Source: Arabidopsis thaliana (Eukaryota > Streptophyta > Magnoliopsida > Brassicales > Brassicaceae). From it: a DNA stretch of 64,000 nucleotides. The stretch covers positions 1,550,001-1,614,000 of the forward strand of contig NC_003070.9 in the NCBI RefSeq assembly GCF_000001735.4, written 5' to 3'. The notes under the pieces are model-generated. The model made no database searches and had not been told where the DNA came from. It worked only from the letters and a program-made list of their open reading frames with translations. Positions within the stretch are counted from its first letter, which is position 1. The number at the start of each line of letters is the position of its first letter. Of this stretch, positions 35,504 to 46,373 are shown piece after piece. The position numbers were made by a program, and so were the translations under genes.

Positions 35504-37268
35504 TTAGTCCTCGATGTTTAGATGAAAGTACTCTTCAAGAACCCCTCTAGGTGTCCTACCAAATCCCTTGGCTACTTCTTCCATTTCTTTAAGCTTTGTG
35601 ACTTCTTTTCTAATCTGATCCAATCTCTTCAGCACATTCGTCATCAAGCTATTCGCATCTGTACCTGATACTCGCCTCGACAGCTCTGACTTCTCCTTCT
35701 CGAGCTGCCTATACAGATCACTCAGACATTCTTTCTGAGCATGAAGTTTGCCTTCTGCAATTTGGTACTCAAATTCCTGAGCCTTTCTCAGCGCTCTTAG
35801 AACCTCGCCGATTTCTTCTTCGAGTTTGTGCATCTCAGCCTCATGGTTGAATGGTATGGGCCCAATTGGAGTCACGTCCTGTAAACTTTGCAATGTATCA
35901 TTTTCTCTAGCTTCTCCACTGTCGGAGTAATCTACAACCAGAATGAAGATAATCTGTTATAATGAACAATAAATCAACTTCAATACATATTCAAGTCAAA
36001 GCAAAGGATCGTGATTAAGGGATATGTACCTGACCATATAGTTGGTGTATCATCATTCCAGAGATCTTCCAAGCTCGTGCCACATTTAAGCTGAAAAGAG
36101 TTGGCTTTAGTTTCAGGAACGTCCAGTAAACATTACATTTTACAAAGTATATTATACCTTGATGACTGTTGATTCGATACAATTTAATAGCTCCTTAGCA
36201 TTGTCTCTTTGTGCTCCCCGCAAGATACAAATACCGAGATTCAGGATCTTCTCCACGTCGCCTTGATATTCTACAGTCTGACATATTTCTAGAAACTTGT
36301 TGACATGTGGAAACAAGTCCTTTTTGGCGTCACATCGCCTGCAGTAGTATTCAGTATCCAATCCCATGCTGCCTCCAATGGTTCCAGCCAGATAAGCTCG
36401 AAGAGCACAGTTCATATGAGCAACATGTCCACATATGTGACCCTCGGAAACCACAGCTTCACATTTGATATAGCTATAGCCTCCATGCTCCAAACTTATT
36501 AACTTGCAGCAAAGGATGCAACAGCAATCAACGCAGAACTTACGTTCACCGCAGCAAATGTCACAAGGCATAGCAGGTAAAGTCTCGGCTTCGCACTGTG
36601 GCATCAGGCTCCGGCATTTTTCATTACCAGCCTTACAGACCGCAGTATCAGATCCATCATCACGCATTGGATCTTCATCTGAGCTATACACTGGTAACTG
36701 AACCTGCTTCTGAGGCAAAACACCTGTCAAACAGAGAACAAATCACCATGCCAAGAAATCAGTAACTTGTTCAGAATGTTGAAACGTAATTCATATGGTT
36801 AAGAAGAACTAACAGAAACATGCGATGAGAGAAGCATAAGGAAAAACATAGTAAGTCTACTGGAATTGTATATATTTGAGTAAAGCATCATATAGAGTAA
36901 ATTGAACCTTGACCATCTCTGCAGGGTATGCTCCAGCTGAAAGAAGCAAAGAACTTTTGAACATCCGCTTCAGGGAAGTGTACACGAATATATCGTTGGA
37001 GCGAGAGCCTGCTCCTAAACACCTTATTTTTCCGCAATATTTCAGTATCTAAACCGGGAAGATACTTAGGAGGATATAAGTATCTATCCACGAAGTAGCC
37101 TTTACCGCTAATTCTCGGTCCAACCTTCCAATGCCAAGTATCTCCAGGATTAGGCCAATTCTCAGGAGCATAAGGTAAACCTTCACCAGATTCCAATGGA
37201 CTTACTGGTCTCAGCAGAAGGTGAGGCGATTCACCTATGTTACTTTGATCAATATCCATGGAGTCCAT
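35504..37268 (-). CDS. DUF1423 / OBERON-like PHD protein, 471 aa
   Basis: Four coding exons join in frame: 37268-36908, 36723-36158, 36090-36030, 35931-35504. The N-terminal third (PENWPNPGDTWHWKVGPRIS to RVHFPEADVQKFFASFSWSI) looks like a DNA- or histone-associated DUF region. The central Cys/His block is an atypical PHD finger like that of OBERON proteins: CDICCGERKFCVDCCCILCC, then CGHVAHMNCALRAYL and YYCRRCDAKKDLF. The C-terminal about 120 residues form a Glu/Lys-rich coiled coil (HKLEEEIGEVLRALRKAQEF and on), also typical. Such proteins are nuclear chromatin readers in meristem and embryo development in the better-known members; this paralogue is uncharacterised as far as I can say. The ATG at 37268 was chosen because the upstream frame enters intron-like DNA. 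An additional 5' UTR intron towards 37,620 is likely. Confidence 0.88.
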
Positions 37269-40072
37269 GTTATAAGACCTGCACTCAATCACAAAACCAA
37301 TGGAAGCAGCTTCAATAAGAACAACATGAAGGAACATTAATCAAATATGCTAGATACACTACTGATATAGCTCAGTTCCTATACACACAAGAGAAAAGGC
37401 TCAGCTACAAAACTAATTTTCAATTTCTTAATCCAAACAGAACCAATATTGTCAAGAAAAAGACCCAAATTGAAACGCATGCATAATATTTGTTTAAGAG
37501 CAAAACGAGTTTCGATTTCACGGTGAAGCAGAAACTGCAAATCAGGCAAACGGAATCCATTAAAACCGACGAGGAAAGGAAGAAGAGAAACGTACAATCT
37601 CCAGAGACTTCAAGACTGATTAATTTCAGAAGATCTCAACGATAGTTACTTCTTTCTTGGCCATGAAAACCTGGAGCTTTAAAACGACAATGGTTGATGC
37701 TAGGGCCGAAGTAGGGGCCTTGGGAAGAACAAGAACTCGAAATTCGGAGGAACCAAAGTTTTATTGTAGGGTTTGAGCGAAGATCAAAAACATCAATGTA
37801 TCAAACATTTCACATTTCAATCATTGGGCCTTCTTGGGCCTATCTTTAAAAAGCCCGGGTCGGGTCGGAGTAATAAACAGTAACCGGCTTGGTTCACAGG
37901 GATTGGTGGGTCCATGACAAAATTGTAACATTGCAATCAGGCAGTATTTTGGAGAGTTTGAAAACGATATTGAATGTGACAGTGTCTTATGACAAGAGAT
38001 ATCTACAATGGAGTTTTATGTGAGTCTGATGTTCACACTCGAAAACTTTCACAAGTTGAAGAATCATGTGATTTTGTATCTTGATGTCAATGTTTCCCAT
38101 TCATGGAGCTTTTGTCGACAAGTTTTGACATGTCCCTACAATATAGCAACAACACTTGTGTGACATAGATATTGAAAGAGAGATAGATATACCCATTCGC
38201 ATTTTTATAAGATTCCTCTTGTGATAAATCCAATGAAACTATATGATGATTTCAAAATAATACAAAAATAGAAATTGATCTCAATGTACCTTCCAAAGAA
38301 AAATGACAACGTGTGGGGCTAAAAATTGCTGTACCATCATATCTGACACCTTGATTCCATTTTTTTTTTATACACCAAACAATGAGTAGAGCATAAAGGC
38401 CTTTCGTATTACAAGCATTTATTACTTACCATATTTAAAATAAAAAAACTTACCATATTATTGTCGATCTAGTATATATATATATATAGATCGATATTTC
38501 TACGTATAAATAGGGCGATGTTGTGTGACATGTCTCTCAGTCACCACTTTTGGCGGGTTCTCGTCGACAGAGATTGATCAAATCTAATTATTATTGTTGA
38601 TGATAGAAAGTTGTCATGCATAGATTTCTCAAGCGAGAATATTCATTAATATAGGATTCTCATTTTTTAATTCTTCGCTCTGAAGTTGTAACCTAGTAGC
38701 TTGTACTAGGTACATGCCATGTTGTAACATTGGTTAGATATTTGTAAATTTTAGAGGCTTTAAATGCAAAAGATTATATTCGGACTACTCGATCATAAAT
38801 TTTGGTCTAGTAATCTGCTTGAACATTGATTTTGCGGAGCAATTCTTGATGAGAAGCAATTTTATGATTTTATCCCAAAACTAATCGCGACATGATCATT
38901 CGGTGAATTTGTTGCTAGGAGAAACAATGGTCTAAGATAAACTGAAAAAGGGAAGAGAACAAATATTAGTTAAGATTGATCAATGAGAAGTGAAGTGAGT
39001 CAGTGTACTTTGCACAAACATCGATCTTTCGTCTTTGAGTCATGAGATGGCCAGTTTAGGTTAGTCCAAACATTGCCTCCTCGTGAGTTCTTGCTGTATA
39101 TATTTGCAAGGACAATAATTCCTCTTATTTGGCGTTAATTTATTTATTATGTCTAGAGTTCGTAAATGAATTGAAGAAAATTATTTACTAAACAATAAAG
39201 GTTTTGCTCTCCCCGCAGAATTTTTGCCTATGACATTAAGAAAAAAAAAGCGTGAAAATATAAAGATAAACAGTACAATTTTGGATTATATTGTTGAAGT
39301 TTACTCATATAATTTGTATATGTTGATAATGGAGAAAACATATAAATATTTGCATGTCCGTATATAACCTTATTTCCCTTCTATCAAATCTAAGAAAAAA
39401 AACAAATACTTTACGCGTAGGCGCTTTTTCATGTTTAAAGTTTCGATTACCATCAAGATTTGCTTTTTGAGTCATTTTACCTTATACTATATACGACAAA
39501 AACTCGTAAATTACCCTCTTATTGTATTTAATTAATTGAAATTTCTAATTCACATTTAAGATATTAATATTTTAATTTATTTTATCAAGATTGTATATTA
39601 ATAATAAAATAGAAATTTTCATTGTCAACAATAAATATGAATTTTATATCAAATATGTTAAAAATTTAGTTTTAAGTGATATATAACCATTTTCAAGAAA
39701 ACAAATCTATAAAAAAAAAAGTGTATGAATTACTGAAAGTTGGTATAACTTAAAACCTTCAAACGAACAGACAAAAAACTAAGATGACCGTTAATAATAA
39801 GATACTTTTGTAGATCTGTATATTATACAAACAAAATAAGTAAAAATAAGAATTAAAATTATTTTGGTCTTAAGATTCACAGCAAAGCACGATGCATTGT
39901 GTAAATATAATACATTATACAAATACATGGTGGTACGTATATAATATAAATATTTGTACATATAAATACAAGCATGATACAATAATAGTATCAAAACAAA
40001 TTAAGACAACCTAGCTAAATCCACATGCTCAATACATATTCTCTCACTCTCTTTCTCACAAAAACAAAAACA
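37269..40072. other. Intergenic region with hairpin palindrome and a TATA-like site
   Basis: Left edge: leader and promoter of the DUF1423 gene, with GGGCC elements near 37,825-37,840. At 38464-38494 lies an AT-cored palindrome with arms TCGATCTA/TAGATCGA. Just after it, TATAAATAG (38505-38513) precedes a more GC-rich 60-bp stretch. The remainder is AT-rich up to the OFP12 promoter. No coding sequence is supported. Confidence 0.45.
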
Positions 40073-40753
40073 ATGCCAAGAGTCATGTGGAAAAACTTCC
40101 ATCTTTGCTTCCCATCAAATCTCACCAAGCCCTCTTCATCTCCGTCCGGTGCCACCTCCGACGATCCCAACCGTCCATCCATTCTTCTCATCAACAACTT
40201 TAACCTCCTATATGACGACTCCTCCGCCGCCCACCGCCGCCTATCCAAGCCTCTTATCCACGACGTTGAACCCTCTTCCACCTTCACCGCCTCCACCTCC
40301 ACCGCAGCTAACTCTTCTTCCTCCTCTGCCTCTTATGATGATTCCGATAATTACGGTTTTGCCCCTGACGACGACTCTCCCCCTCCTGACTTAACCGCCG
40401 TTTTAGCCTCCCGCCGCTTCTTCTTCTCTTCTCCTGGCTGCTCAAACTCAATCACTGACTCGCCAGATCTCCGCTGCCGGGATAATTACGATACTGCCAC
40501 TAGGCTTCTTACCGGAGGAACCGCCGTGAAACACTACGTGCAATCTCCTGATCCGTACAACGACTTCCGACGATCAATGCAGGAGATGATCGACGCCGTT
40601 ACAAACGCCGGAGATCTTCGCCGTTACGAGTTCTTGCATGAGCTGTTACTCAGTTACCTCTCTTTAAATGCCGCCGATACACACAAGTTCATTATCAGAG
40701 CTTTCGCCGACATTCTCGTCTCTCTCCTATCGGACGGTCACCGGATCAGCTGA
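40073..40753 (+). CDS. OFP12: OVATE family protein 12, transcriptional repressor
   Basis: Single-exon gene of 226 aa starting [20 protein letters not shown]. The upstream in-frame ATG at 40,025 lies in leader-like CA-rich DNA and is not used here, because OFPs begin near this MPR start. The middle is Ser/Pro/Asp-rich and disordered. The C-terminal OVATE domain (about residues 155-222) is clear: [20 protein letters not shown], then [19 protein letters not shown] and [16 protein letters not shown]. OFPs repress transcription and bind TALE homeodomain proteins in the nucleus; they affect organ shape and cell-wall programmes. Codon use is more C-rich than the neighbourhood, as is usual in intronless OFPs. 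The OFP12 name is from memory of the locus. Confidence 0.93.
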   Translation: MPRVMWKNFHLCFPSNLTKPSSSPSGATSDDPNRPSILLINNFNLLYDDSSAAHRRLSKPLIHDVEPSSTFTASTSTAANSSSSSASYDDSDNYGFAPDDDSPPPDLTAVLASRRFFFSSPGCSNSITDSPDLRCRDNYDTATRLLTGGTAVKHYVQSPDPYNDFRRSMQEMIDAVTNAGDLRRYEFLHELLLSYLSLNAADTHKFIIRAFADILVSLLSDGHRIS

Positions 40754-42060
40754 GCTGACGTGGCATATATATATTTATTCTCTCTTCATGTTATGTAAAA
40801 AGTAACACATGTTATTTATTTTTGTAATGCGTTACTTAGGACAAATAATCAGAACTAAAGTTAATGTAATTATTTTGTAATGATACGATTGAGAAAGTCG
40901 AGAGAGGCGTGGGTTTTTGTCTCGATCGCATGCAGTTAGATTCTTCTTTTAATTTGTTTCTATTTTTGTCTTTTTACCCTTTTAAATTAAATAAATTAAA
41001 TGTTCTGGAGTATATATGGTGAAACTTAAATCATTGATTGGGAAGTTATAGTTCAATTTAACATATTGATGATAAAAAATAGACTTAATTTATACTTTCC
41101 GAAATGCATCTCTAGAAGTATATATTAAGAGACGGAAACCCATGGCTTCATTATAAACTTAAAAGTGAAAATTTATTTTGGTTTAAATCATTAAATACAC
41201 GAACGAAACTTATGAGTTGAAGAAAATTTGTAATGGGTAAAAGCTGAATTGTGATAACTAACAACATTACAATTTTGCTGATTAATTACCAACAAAATAA
41301 TAATTGTCTAATTGGTATGATGTATGATTGTTAAAAGTTTGTCTTTTGGAGAAACTACCAAGAAAACGCTCGGATTAGTGCCATGACAAACAATGAAAAA
41401 GCTACGTCGACTGACAATTGGTACTATTTCTTCTTCTTTCGTAACGTCTCAAATTATGTTTGACATGTATATCGAAGATTGACTTTCTTCTGCTTTTCTT
41501 GATGTTCTCACTTTACATCCATATCAAAACAAATTATTTAATCGAAAAACTGTATATGATAAAATTTACATCGATTTATATAGTTTTATTCAGATATTTT
41601 AGCCAATGCCATGATTTCTTTTATACGTTGGGGTTTATGCTATTTGGCCAAGATTCATATAGCGTATTAGTTATCTAAAACGCAAGAAGCGCATTAAAAT
41701 ATTGCCAAGTTAGGGAATGGTGCATGATAGACTAAATATATTAACAATAGGTATTCAAATTTAGCTAATGTTGAGATCTATTGTTGTAGGTGATTCTTTC
41801 CATGAGATATTTCACATAACACAAGGTGAGACAAAAACAAAATAGGAGAATCCTAAGAGACGGATGTTGGCCGAAGCCTCAACCAATATTATAACAAAGC
41901 TATTTTCATCATTAATATTATATATAACATTTTGCTCACATCCCTGATTCATATTCGCAGGACACGACCAACAACAATAAATAGTGTATGAAATAGGGAC
42001 TGAGACAGTTAATCATTTACTACACTAGAGATTAGAAATCTCAAGGTTTTCAGATAGATA
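40754..42060. other. Intergenic region downstream of OFP12
   Basis: AT-rich DNA with the OFP12 3' UTR at its start. I see no RNA or protein gene. The 72-codon open frame near 41,460 is AT-driven. Confidence 0.45.
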
Positions 42061-42613
42061 TTAAAACAGGCCTTTGATTGCTTCTTCACTCACCATGGCA
42101 GCAGCATTCTCCGGATAAGAATCAAGGAGAGCTTCAACATTGGGGATTAAACCGCCTCATCGTCTTTGTCCACGGCTACAATATCATTGGGGGTAATAAA
42201 GCGTTGAAGCTGCTTGAAAAATAAACTGACACACAGAGATAGAGAGAGATAGAGGAACACGGTCGCCAAATCGTTTCGATCGCAAATACAACTCTTTCAG
42301 TATCATAGATAATTGTGGCCAAATATATAACTTTTGGGTTCTACGCAAAGAGTTAGATGAATTTTAAGGAAACAGTGAGAGATAAAGAACGAGAAATTTA
42401 CGTAAGAGAAATAATAAGCAGAGTTGGTTGGATGATCTCGATAATCGACTAGGGGTTTCTAAATCACTTATTGAATACATACGCCGATGTTTCCCGCCCG
42501 CAAAGAAATTTATATTATTAGGTGGGGCTGAGAATGGGCTTCGCTTTAATGCGCTTAGATTTAAAGGCCTTTGCAGTTTCTATGAATCGGCCTTCTCTGT
42601 GCACCAATCCTAC
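42061..42613 (-). pseudogene. Inverted copy of the NYN-gene promoter/5' leader fused to a frame-broken coding remnant
   Basis: From about 42,613 down to 42,246 the minus strand aligns by eye with 33,963-34,290 on the plus strand. Shared blocks include GGATTGGTGCA, AAGGCCGATTCATA, CGAAGCCCATT, AGAAACCCC-TAGTCGA, TATCTCTCACTGTTTC and GTTGTATTTGCGATCGAAAC. Downstream the similarity ends. Two coding-like runs appear in different frames: QLQRFITPNDIVAVDKDDEA (42,213-42,148) and PNVEALLDSYPENAAAMVSE (about 42,146 to 42,061). I do not recognise the protein. An E2F-like TTTCCCGCC lies at 42,489 (plus strand), absent in the other copy. It may be transcribed, but the joined frame is broken. Confidence 0.55.
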
Positions 42614-42654
42614 TTTTTTTGTTTTTTTGTTTTTTTTGGGGGGCATAATCCTAC
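42606..42654. repeat. 8-bp direct repeats flanking a poly(T)/G insertion
   Basis: AATCCTAC at 42606-42613 and 42647-42654 flank about 33 bp made of T-runs broken by G, then GGGGGG and CAT. On the minus strand the insert is ATGCCCCCC plus interrupted poly(A). One repeat copy is also the boundary of the region shared with 33.96 kb. Confidence 0.55.
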
Positions 42655-44226
42655 CTTTTTAATTTTTAAATACCAGTTATACTGAAAATTTGGTTATTTT
42701 ATACCCAAAATAATAATATAACTAGATTTATTATTGTTGTCGATTTTATTATTTTTTTCATAATTCATTGTTGATTTGTTGGGTAATTATTTAATTTGTT
42801 TTTAAGTTTGGTTAAATTATAAATATATGGATTAAGTTGCAAATACATGTTGTTATGTAGTTGCAAATATGTGGGATAAATGATAAAGTTTTATTATCGA
42901 ATTGCTAATATTTAAAAGTATCAAAACTTATTTAAAACCATCTCAATATATGATCTTAACAACTCCATTTAACTACTCACAATATTAACTTTGTGTTGAT
43001 TAAAAAATGTAAGTAACCTATAAATAGAGAATATAATTTTTTAAACAAAAGATTAAGATTTTAACAATGGATATTTTGTACGTATAATGTAAACTTTTTA
43101 TTCTTGTTTTCGATGAACAACGTTTACCGATTAAAGAAGTAAACACAAAGTAAACTATTGAAGATCGTACATGGGTTCTCCTTAAAAATTCTTAAAAATA
43201 ACTATCTGAATGTCGAGTTTATCGTTGCTCCTTACGAGGTTAATGCACAACTTGTATATTTGGCGAATAATAAAGATAAAGACATTTGTATGTGGTTCTC
43301 ATTACTGATACTTACCTCGTACCATTTAGATGTCCAAGAGTAAGTTCTCTAATACACTTATCAATTATTATTTTTAATAGCTTGAAAATAAATTTAATGG
43401 TCAAAAGATACCTATAATATATTTTTAACTGAAAAATAAAGAGAAATTTATGAAATCTGTTAGTTTTATGTTTTTAATAAGCAAAATAAAATATTTTAAT
43501 AAGCAAAATAAAAGATTTATGTTTTAAATTATCTAAAAGGTTTTTTTTTTTTTGTAGTTTAAAAAGTAGTACAAAAAGTGTTATGATTCGTCATTAATCA
43601 TTCCCAAGTACTCTTATTCCTCGATAATTGTTCTTCAATCTCAAATTTACATAAACAATTGAAAGAAATTTATGGATTTATTAATTATATAGCGATTCAT
43701 ATTCAAATTTAACAATAATTTTGGTATTTATTTCTCGTAATTGATACTGCGGTTTCAATCCTAATTTATCCAAACTAAAAACTCTCTTATTTGGTCTTTT
43801 TGTACTTCTCTTCCTTTTTTTTTTTTTTTTTTTAAATTTTCTGTCAATTGTACATTTGTTATGACATTTGTTGGCTAAGTGGCGGACCCACGTTATGAGT
43901 GGTGGCAAGTGCCCCAATTAACAAATAAATTAAACTTAATGGTAGAGATAAAAAGTTTAGTGGCGTAATGTTTTGGAGTTTGCTAAAAAGTTCTCAAGAG
44001 GAGTTCGACACCACGAGGTAATACAGTCCCCCACTATTTTTTTTCCTGGGTACGAAGGTAAAATGAAAAGATCTTATCATCTTCAATAACAATATTCTTA
44101 CATAATCATCCTTCATAAAATGAGATTCAAAATGATAAATTGGAATAAGAACTTAAGCAATCGATAAAGAGACAAATACATGTGTGATAAACATAAAGCA
44201 GAAGAAGCATAATTGTTTTGTTTTCT
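42655..44226. other. AT-rich intergenic region around the nuclease relic
   Basis: Apart from the relic, this stretch is very AT-rich, with T-runs near 43,540 and 43,818. It separates the inverted copy at 42 kb from the next gene's 3' end. No other feature is supported. Confidence 0.4.
43140..43355 (+). pseudogene. Frameshifted XPG-I / EXO1-like nuclease fragment
   Basis: One frame gives LNVEFIVAPYEVNAQLVYLA followed by NNKDKDI. About 15 bases later the next frame gives YVVLITDTYLVPFRCPRV. Placed end to end these follow the XPG-I region of FEN1/EXO1 nucleases (VEFIVAPYEADAQ, then the VITEDSDLIPFGC type). A frameshift near 43,290 and altered acidic residues mean it cannot encode an active nuclease. 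Surroundings are extremely AT-rich and no other domain is visible. Confidence 0.7.
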
Positions 44227-45731
44227 CTATGCAAGTTCATACTGAGGAGTATTTGTGGAAGCTTCACGGTTTTTAAGCCTCTGTCTCCGTTGAGCTCTTT
44301 TCTGTTTGCGAGTTTGCGTTTTGCTAGCAAGTTTTGAAATAACTGGCGCAGGAATGCTCTCTGTTGCTTCTGAACAACCAAATACAATGTCAAGAACATC
44401 TTCTTCCGCCATTTCGCCATCCGAGTTTCCCTGAATACAAGACTTGAAATCAGATATTGGGAACCGGTTCTCGTCCAAACTGATGCCTAAGCATTTGCAT
44501 AGGCCTTAGAATTAACAACTAAGAGTAGATAGTACTCACAGAGCTATTTTGGAGCGTCTGTTTAGTCTTTGAAGCATCAGATCCACCGGAAATTCTTCGA
44601 TGAGAAGGGTTTGGTAAGCCATTGGGGTTTCTCTGAGATTTGGTTGCATTGACATCATCATAAGAAGAGGCAATTTCAGTGAAAGTGGTTCGTCTACGCC
44701 AACGCATTTGAGGTTTGTCTCCTTCATCACCGTAAACAGATTCAGGGTAGAAATGCTTGGACATAAGTTGCCATCTCCAAGCTTCACCTCTGTTGGACCT
44801 GACTAAGCTGTAGGTTGGAAAAATGTCCAGCCAAATAAAGAATTAAGAAAAATCAAGCGAAGGTGACAAATCAAATAACACAGCAAGTCTCAAAAAGAGT
44901 GAGCTCTCTCACAGATGCTTACACATTCACAAGCTCTTTCTGCATTCGTGTAGCATCTTGACTAAGGATATGATCAAGGGATGAAACTGCATATTTGGAA
45001 CTTGACCAATTCCAAGCAACAACAAAAGTCGAAGCAGCAACTCCTGCGTCGAGGTGAAAGAAAAAAAAAAGACACAACATTTTTCAGAAAGTCGAAACGA
45101 ATGATCATATACAAAGATATGCAAATAGTTACCAGCTGCAAGAGCAACCCTCTCAAGTCCTTTCGGCTTTTTCAACTTCTTTGTCACTAGAAGAATACAC
45201 CACAGAAAAGGAATCAAAAGCTATCTATCTATCTCCATTACAAATTTGGGTTACACAAAAGAAAAAAAGACTAAATTTTCTGAACCAAGAAGAAGAGTCA
45301 ATGGAGGAATTACGACGAACCTTGCCAAGTTAAACCTCCCCCTACACCAGACGCAAAACCAGCTGTCCACAAAGCTTTGAAATGGCAAGAGACAATAGCT
45401 CTAGACTCTTCAGGCGTGATCTTCTCCTATAACAGAGCAAACAAATTTAACATTTTGCCCAAATTTGCACACCTTAATTCATACAACAATTACACACATT
45501 CTCAACTTATTCGAACAATATCAATTCAGAGGAAAACTAATTGAACAAAGAAACAATCTTGCTGAAGTTTGAAACCTGTATCATACATAGATTGGGTAAA
45601 ACTTGATTGTAGAAAAAGAGTTGATTTTTCTGGAATTGTCTAGGGTTTAATTGAAAAGATAAAAGAGTATCTACCTGCTCGGGTTTTGAGGCTAGGACAA
45701 CAAAAAGCTGATTTAAAGCGGCCATAGCCAT
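44227..45731 (-). CDS. Plant protein of unknown function with basic C-terminus, about 286 aa
   Basis: Six exons: 45731-45675, 45426-45321, 45186-45133, 45043-44923, 44798-44536, 44486-44227. The N-terminal half is hydrophobic and Gly-rich (CHFKALWTAGFASGVGGGLT; VALAAGVAASTFVVAWNW), suggesting one or two membrane segments, perhaps organellar. The C-terminal half is soluble, with RWRRRTTFTEIASSYDDVNA and a basic ending (RKQKRAQRRQRLKNREAS). I recognise no family. The exon 5 donor is ambiguous. The strong site TCT|GTGAGT at 44540 leads to a different last-exon frame (ending about 44,127, hydrophobic and unlikely). The site four bases further on (GTGA|GTACT) keeps the acidic-then-basic frame, chosen here. 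The function is unknown. Confidence 0.65.
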
Positions 45732-46373
45732 CGTGTTCTTAAATATTCTCAGTTCCCAGAAACGAATCGAAGAACAAGTGTGTGATTACTTCTTCTTTCT
45801 CATGGAAACTTATAGTCCTTCTCTCTCCTCACTCCATCGAATCGAATCGATCATGGGGAAGAACCGGTTCGAATCTGACTTAATTCGACATTATAACCGG
45901 AGAGGGCGAAAAACCAATGTGGAAAAATATAAACCGAACTAAAATTGAAATCGATACGACGATACTAATCATAACCGGTGTTAATGTAACCAAATCAAGC
46001 CAAAATGAAAACCAACTCGAAATTTTATTAAATCAAACCGAACTGAGTTACACCTATCTTTTTTGGGTTACAAAAGGCCGTTGGTTTACCAAAACGAAAG
46101 CGTTTGGGCTTCTCACAGTGAACCAAGCAAATGACAATGAAACAGGAACTTACAACTAGTACATCCGAGAGTGCCTACCCTTGTACAACTAGACAACGAA
46201 TCGAAGAACCAAGTGTGTGTGTTCTTACTACATTGAGTCATTGAGTACTACTACAACTAGACAGTAACAATAACAAGTACTTGTTCATAACTATACCTAA
46301 AACAAGACAAGATGTCAATGCTCTTAATACGAAGGAACCACATAGGGGAATATTTTTTTTTTCTCATAAGTTT
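45732..46373. other. Intergenic region with repeated CCGAAC-type motifs
   Basis: Promoter of the unknown gene on the left and 3' UTR of the ERG2-like gene on the right. The centre (45,840-46,060) contains scattered AACCG/ACCGAAC words. Open frames on the plus strand here have no recognisable motif. Confidence 0.4.

Noticed and set aside
43818..43841. T-run considered as another poly(A) insertion
   Set aside because: I found no flanking direct repeat, so slippage cannot be separated from insertion.
45733..46159. Plus-strand ORFs near the ERG2-like gene
   Set aside because: Composition driven by CCGAAC-type words, no motif, and they overlap the promoter of the gene on the minus strand.
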